Positions 60,794 through 64,000 of a stretch of DNA of 64,000 nucleotides are shown one piece after another. The stretch comes from Syntrophus sp. (in: bacteria) (lineage in GTDB: Bacteria; Desulfobacterota; Syntrophorhabdia; Syntrophorhabdales; Syntrophorhabdaceae). The stretch's first letter is position 1. The number at the start of each line of letters is the position of its first letter. The DNA lies in contig PNOF01000003.1 in NCBI GenBank assembly GCA_013824645.1, forward strand, positions 37,554-101,553, in the 5' to 3' direction. The notes beneath the pieces are model-generated. The model ran no database searches. It saw only the letters and a list, made by a program, of their open reading frames with translations, and was not told the DNA's origin. Both the position numbers and the translations under genes were made by a program.

Positions 60794-61978
60794 CTACAGC
60801 CCGATCTCCTGATCGCTCAGATAACACTGCGGGTCGTCGCCCCAGATGTCACCGCTGACCGCTTCGGCCCTGACCCGGAAATTCCCCCCGCAGATATCGA
60901 GCCACTTGCACTTTGCACAGCGTCCTTTCACAAATTTCTTCTTTTCTTTGAGCTTTGCCATCAGTTCATTGGTCGTATCCATCCAGATCTCACCGAAGGA
61001 TCTTTCCCGAACATTGCCGAAACTGTAGTGCCTCCAGAACTGGTCGGCATGTACATTGCCTTCTTCGTCGATGCAGGCAATACCCACACCTGAGGCATTC
61101 CCTTCGTTCATCATGAGGAGTTCATAGACTTCCTGCGCCCTTGCGGTATCTTCCTTGAGAAGCCTCAAATAGACATAGGGGCCATCTGCGTGGTTATCGA
61201 CAGTGAGCACCTCAATCTCCCTTCCTTTATTGAAAAAGTCCTTTGTCCTGTCCATGATGTAATCAACAACCTGCCTGGTTTCTGCATGGGTCAAATCTTC
61301 CTCTACGAGCTTTGACCCTCTTCCCGCATAGACGAGATGGTAGAAACAGACCCGCTGAATCTGTTCTTCTTCAATGAGATCGAATATCTTCGGAATCTCT
61401 TCAAAATTTCTTTTATTGATGGTAAAGCGAAGACCGACCTTGATACCTGTCTTTTTCGCATTCCTGATACCCGCTATAGCCTTCCCGTAAGCGCCATTGA
61501 CACCCCGGAAGGCGTCATTGACATCGGCAATGCCGTCAAGGCTGACCCCGATATAGGAGAGGGAAAACTGCGCAAACGTACGGGCCTTTTCTTCGGTAAT
61601 GAGGGTGCCGTTGGTAGAGATGACAGCCCGCATGCCCTTTTTCACGGCATAATCGATGAGTACCGGCAGGTCATCCCGGAGTACGGGCTCACCACCGGAA
61701 AAGAGTATAACGGGCACGCCGAAGAGGGCAAGGTCATCAATGAGCCTTTTGCCTTCATCGGTTGTTAGTTCGTTTTTCCTGAGACCTTCACCCTCTGCAA
61801 AGGCGTAGCAGTGCACACATTTGAGGTTGCACCGTTTCGTTGTATTCCAGACGACAACAGGCTTTTTGTCTTTTGAAAACTGAAGAAGATGGGATGGAAG
61901 CCTGCCTGATTCCCGCCCATACCGGAGCGGATCAGAAGCCTCAACGGCGCCGCAATAGAGTTTTGATATACCGATCAT
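60794..61978 (-). CDS. ahbC: AhbC-like radical SAM protein (12,18-didecarboxysiroheme deacetylase)
   Basis: 394 residues from ATG 61978, preceded by ATAAGG; the family begins MIGISKLYCG and this gene does the same. Then VEASDPLRYGRESGRLPSHLLQF, radical SAM CNLKCVHCYA, SGGEPVLRDDLP, and the C-terminal cluster CAKCKWLDICGGNFR. AhbC converts 12,18-didecarboxysiroheme to iron-coproporphyrin III by removing two acetate groups. With hemB and ahbD it marks the siroheme heme b route used by sulfate reducers, other anaerobes and archaea. Confidence 0.88.
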   Translation of the reverse strand: MIGISKLYCGAVEASDPLRYGRESGRLPSHLLQFSKDKKPVVVWNTTKRCNLKCVHCYAFAEGEGLRKNELTTDEGKRLIDDLALFGVPVILFSGGEPVLRDDLPVLIDYAVKKGMRAVISTNGTLITEEKARTFAQFSLSYIGVSLDGIADVNDAFRGVNGAYGKAIAGIRNAKKTGIKVGLRFTINKRNFEEIPKIFDLIEEEQIQRVCFYHLVYAGRGSKLVEEDLTHAETRQVVDYIMDRTKDFFNKGREIEVLTVDNHADGPYVYLRLLKEDTARAQEVYELLMMNEGNASGVGIACIDEEGNVHADQFWRHYSFGNVRERSFGEIWMDTTNELMAKLKEKKKFVKGRCAKCKWLDICGGNFRVRAEAVSGDIWGDDPQCYLSDQEIGL

Positions 61979-62167
61979 AGCCTTATTTTGCCTATAAAAG
62001 GGACAAAAGTCAACAAAGCCCATTGCCGTGTAACGGTTCAGTTTGAAGATGCTGGACCTGACTTTTCAGCACAAATGCTTGACTGCGTTGGAAAAACAGC
62101 TTATAAGAAATTCAGGGATTCGATGTCAAACAGGATTGATAAAATTGATAAAAAGGATGAGTCAGAC

Positions 62168-62809
62168 ATGAAAACATACAAACTTATATTTTTTGTAGTG
62201 CTCACGGCATTGATCCTCGGCCCTGTTGAACTTGATCAAGGCCCGGGCGGAACCATTCTGCGGTTGACAGAATCACAGGCCGCTCCAGACAAGATTGTTG
62301 TGGCCCGAAACACCAAGGGAAACAACCCTGTGGCGCCTGAGACAAAGGATGGGCCCGTTGGTTCCCGCTTGACAGCGCAGGAAGTCCGGCAGTTGCTCAC
62401 GGCCCATAATAGAGCGCGGGCACAGGTTGGCGCAGGCCCCCTGGTGTGGTCAGAGAAGCTTGCCATATATGCTCAGGAATGGGCTGATCATCTTGCATCT
62501 ACCAACCGTCGTATGGAACACCGTCCACGTTCAGGCACATGGAAACAGGAGCATGGAGAAAACCTTTTCATGGGAACAGCAGGATACTACGGGGTGGCTG
62601 ATGCTGTAACCATGTGGGTGAAAGAAAAATCAGCCTACCATGGTAAACCTATCGCCATGTCCACCCTGAATGCCTACGGACACTACACCCAAATCGTCTG
62701 GAAAAATACCAAACAGCTTGGTTGTGCCAGGGTGGAGTGCGGTGGTAACGTAATCATAGTCTGTAATTATGACCCTCCTGGTAATGTCTTGGGTCAAAAA
62801 CCTCACTGA
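62168..62809 (+). CDS. Secreted CAP/SCP-domain protein
   Basis: 213 residues. Signal segment KLIFFVVLTALILGPVELD, then the CAP domain: LTAHNRARAQVGAGPLVWSEKLA, HGENLFMGTAG, GHYTQIVWKNTKQLGCARVECG and VCNYDPPGN (each as separate pieces). The His-Glu-Glu-His site of the CAP family is present. CAP proteins are extracellular, with varied roles such as lipid binding. The ATG at 62168 has AAGGATGAGTC upstream; the longer frame before it has no ribosome site. It is divergent from ahbC. Confidence 0.85.
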   Translation: MKTYKLIFFVVLTALILGPVELDQGPGGTILRLTESQAAPDKIVVARNTKGNNPVAPETKDGPVGSRLTAQEVRQLLTAHNRARAQVGAGPLVWSEKLAIYAQEWADHLASTNRRMEHRPRSGTWKQEHGENLFMGTAGYYGVADAVTMWVKEKSAYHGKPIAMSTLNAYGHYTQIVWKNTKQLGCARVECGGNVIIVCNYDPPGNVLGQKPH

Positions 62810-63121
62810 ACGGCAGATTCTTATTTTGAAGAGTTTGCCAACTGGAATATTGACGTCACACAACTCTACAGCTCTAATCACCATATTGGTCGCTTTGGGC
62901 TTCCCCGTTTCCGTTTCGTGTCAACGGCCTGTTGCCCAAACCAGAAAACCAGAGATTGTAAATTATCACAGAAAATAACATGTGTAATTTCAACACGTTC
63001 GCTGTGGCCTATTTAGGGTGTGTTCACAAAGTATCCGTTATTTGGATTTGGGCAACAGGCCGTAAAGGTTTGACCCCATTTCCCCCCGTATTAAGCCTAA
63101 ATTAGCAGATAGGGGACATCC
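62810..63121. other. Intergenic region with 17-bp inverted repeat
   Basis: No gene is seen. ACGGCCTGTTGCCCAAA (62924-62940) is the exact inverse of 63047-63063, about 105 bp apart. The toxin-antitoxin pair begins 60 bases further on. It could be a cruciform or the edge of a small insertion. Confidence 0.6.
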
Positions 63122-63454
63122 TTATTCCACTGTAACCGACATGTGCCCGTGTTGTCCCTTACGAAGAACCGCTGGTTTAACTGTCAATTCTACATCCTGT
63201 CCGAGTATTGTGAGAAACTCCATTAAACGCCCTACTGATACCGACACCGGGCGGCAACGCATAAGCGTTGATATCTGTGCTTGTGTCGTGCCTAACAATT
63301 TTGCTGCTTCACCCTGAGTTAAGCTCCGTTCTTTCAGAAGCTTGTAAATCTGCACGGTGAGTTTGGCTTTAACAAGCTCTTGTTCTGAATTTGGAAACCC
63401 AAGGTCGGCAAAAACATTTCCACTGCTTTTTTCATGGTCTTTTATCATATCCAA
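63122..63454 (-). CDS. Antitoxin, HigA-type XRE helix-turn-helix
   Basis: 110 residues. XRE helix-turn-helix at about 46-90: QGEAAKLLGTTQAQISTLMR, with SVGRLMEFLTILGQDVELTV typical of the short HigA2 group. It probably binds the operator and neutralises the toxin. It overlaps the toxin by 10 bases, downstream of it, the usual order for higBA. Confidence 0.85.
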   Translation of the reverse strand: MDMIKDHEKSSGNVFADLGFPNSEQELVKAKLTVQIYKLLKERSLTQGEAAKLLGTTQAQISTLMRCRPVSVSVGRLMEFLTILGQDVELTVKPAVLRKGQHGHMSVTVE

Positions 63455-63837
63455 ACTCCTTTACTTCTAGAGGCGTAAAGACTCTCGGCCCACTTCAATC
63501 GTTCCTTGATCAGATCAAGTTCTTGTTTCGGCGTTCCGATGCCGCGTTTTGCTTTTTTCTGAAACACGTGTAGCACATAAATCATACCTGCAAGCTGGAC
63601 GGTGTAAACGGCGCGATATGTATCGCCCCTGTAGTCTTCGATCACTTCCAATACACCGGCCCCGCCAAAACCTTTAAGAGGTTTTGCCTCCGGCGACTTT
63701 TCACCTAATTGTGCAGCATAAAGCGCATAACCGAAGGCTCTACGGACTGAAAGCGGTAAATCCTTCAAGTCTTTCCGACTTGTCCCAATCCATTCAAGAC
63801 TCTTAGGTTTGATCTCATCCACTATATAATTATACAT
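63445..63837 (-). CDS. Toxin, HigB/RelE-type (phage Gp49-like)
   Basis: 130 residues. RelE-superfamily fold: KPLKGFGGAGVLEVIEDYRGDTYRAVYTVQLAGMIYVLHVFQKKAKRGIGTP (read as KPLKGFGGAGVLEVIED, TYRAVYTVQ, IYVLHVFQKKAKRG). Such toxins cut mRNA at the ribosome. A Gp49-like domain is common in mobile higBA pairs. It is followed by the antitoxin with a 10-base overlap. Confidence 0.88.
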   Translation of the reverse strand: MYNYIVDEIKPKSLEWIGTSRKDLKDLPLSVRRAFGYALYAAQLGEKSPEAKPLKGFGGAGVLEVIEDYRGDTYRAVYTVQLAGMIYVLHVFQKKAKRGIGTPKQELDLIKERLKWAESLYASRSKGVWI

Positions 63838-64000
63838 ATTTCTATATATCTGTCAACAAAACCTTCGTCGCTTGTTGCATGATTAACGTTTCTTCCTTAA
63901 TTTACTTTATTTTGAGAGTGAGAGGGGTTGAGAGGAGGCTATGAGGACCTCTACATCAGGGGGAGGAGATTGTCAATTGAACCAGGACATCCCAATTTAA
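63838..64000. other. Terminal intergenic region
   Basis: 163 bp upstream of the toxin gene. It must hold the promoter of the pair. No gene is seen. Confidence 0.5.

Noticed and set aside
1..64000. CRISPR arrays, rRNA genes, phage genes and transposases
   Set aside because: No regularly spaced direct repeats, conserved rRNA sequence, phage structural gene or transposase was seen in either strand.

Overview
The window looks like chromosomal DNA of a strictly anaerobic, probably Desulfobacterota/deltaproteobacterial-type bacterium with a syntrophic or otherwise energy-limited lifestyle. The evidence is gene content: NADH/ferredoxin electron-bifurcation proteins (NuoEF/Hyd-like and Nfn-like), an [FeFe]-hydrogenase-like sensor kinase, the siroheme-dependent heme route (ahbC, hemB, ahbD), B12-dependent class II ribonucleotide reductase, ADP-forming acyl-CoA synthetase, the tail of an AMP-forming acyl-CoA synthetase, rubredoxin, rubrerythrin and a PerR-like regulator, an NtrC-type sigma-54 system, two glutamyl-tRNA synthetases, and Gram-negative envelope genes (Kdo-kinase-like, MltD-like, TatC). 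The genus is inference; there is no rRNA here to fix it.

Layout. 1-2.4 kb: end of an acyl-CoA synthetase, small envelope proteins, and a long intergenic stretch with a palindromic dispersed repeat. 2.4-9.3 kb (minus strand): a sodium/solute symporter with a small coupled membrane protein, then gltX1-smc. 9.4-14.5 kb (plus): ankyrin protein, then carD, PIN/TRAM protein, ispD, ispF, gltX2. 14.5-18.2 kb: histidine kinase, sigma-54 activator, twin palindromic activator sites, a sigma-54 promoter and a secreted repeat protein, apparently a self-contained regulatory unit. 18.4-25.1 kb: perR-rubredoxin, tRNA-Ser, epmA-like gene, patatin lipoprotein, metallo-hydrolase, archaeal-type thymidylate synthase, two unknown proteins and tRNA-Met. 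25.2-26.3 kb: a toxin-antitoxin pair framed by 38-bp inverted repeats. 26.4-28 kb: metallo-beta-lactamase fold protein and Kdo-kinase-like gene.

28.2-42.4 kb is the most interesting block. It holds an ArsR-type regulator with duplicated operator-like sites; an operon encoding NuoE-, NuoF- and NuoG-like Fe-S flavoproteins translationally coupled to separate NfnA- and NfnB-like subunits; a sensor kinase with a degenerate H-cluster domain; a receiver protein; a receiver-PAS-kinase; and a second Nfn in which A and B are fused in one chain. I read this as a redox-sensing and electron-bifurcating locus (NADH, NADPH, ferredoxin), with the H-cluster protein as its likely redox sensor. The catalytic acceptor of the NuoEFG-Nfn assembly is not evident.

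42.4-64 kb: LapA-domain protein, nrdJ with paired NrdR boxes, rubrerythrin, ADP-forming acyl-CoA synthetase, a C_GCAxxG_C_C protein, a minus-strand envelope/secretion run (DUF502, TatC, DedA, coiled coil, MltD with a heptamer repeat in its start), flavodoxin, cyclic-nucleotide-binding-domain protein, thioredoxin-domain YyaL-like protein, a heme b synthesis cluster interrupted by a DUF4143 ATPase, a CAP-domain secreted protein and a HigBA-type toxin-antitoxin pair. No CRISPR array, rRNA, phage or transposase gene was found.
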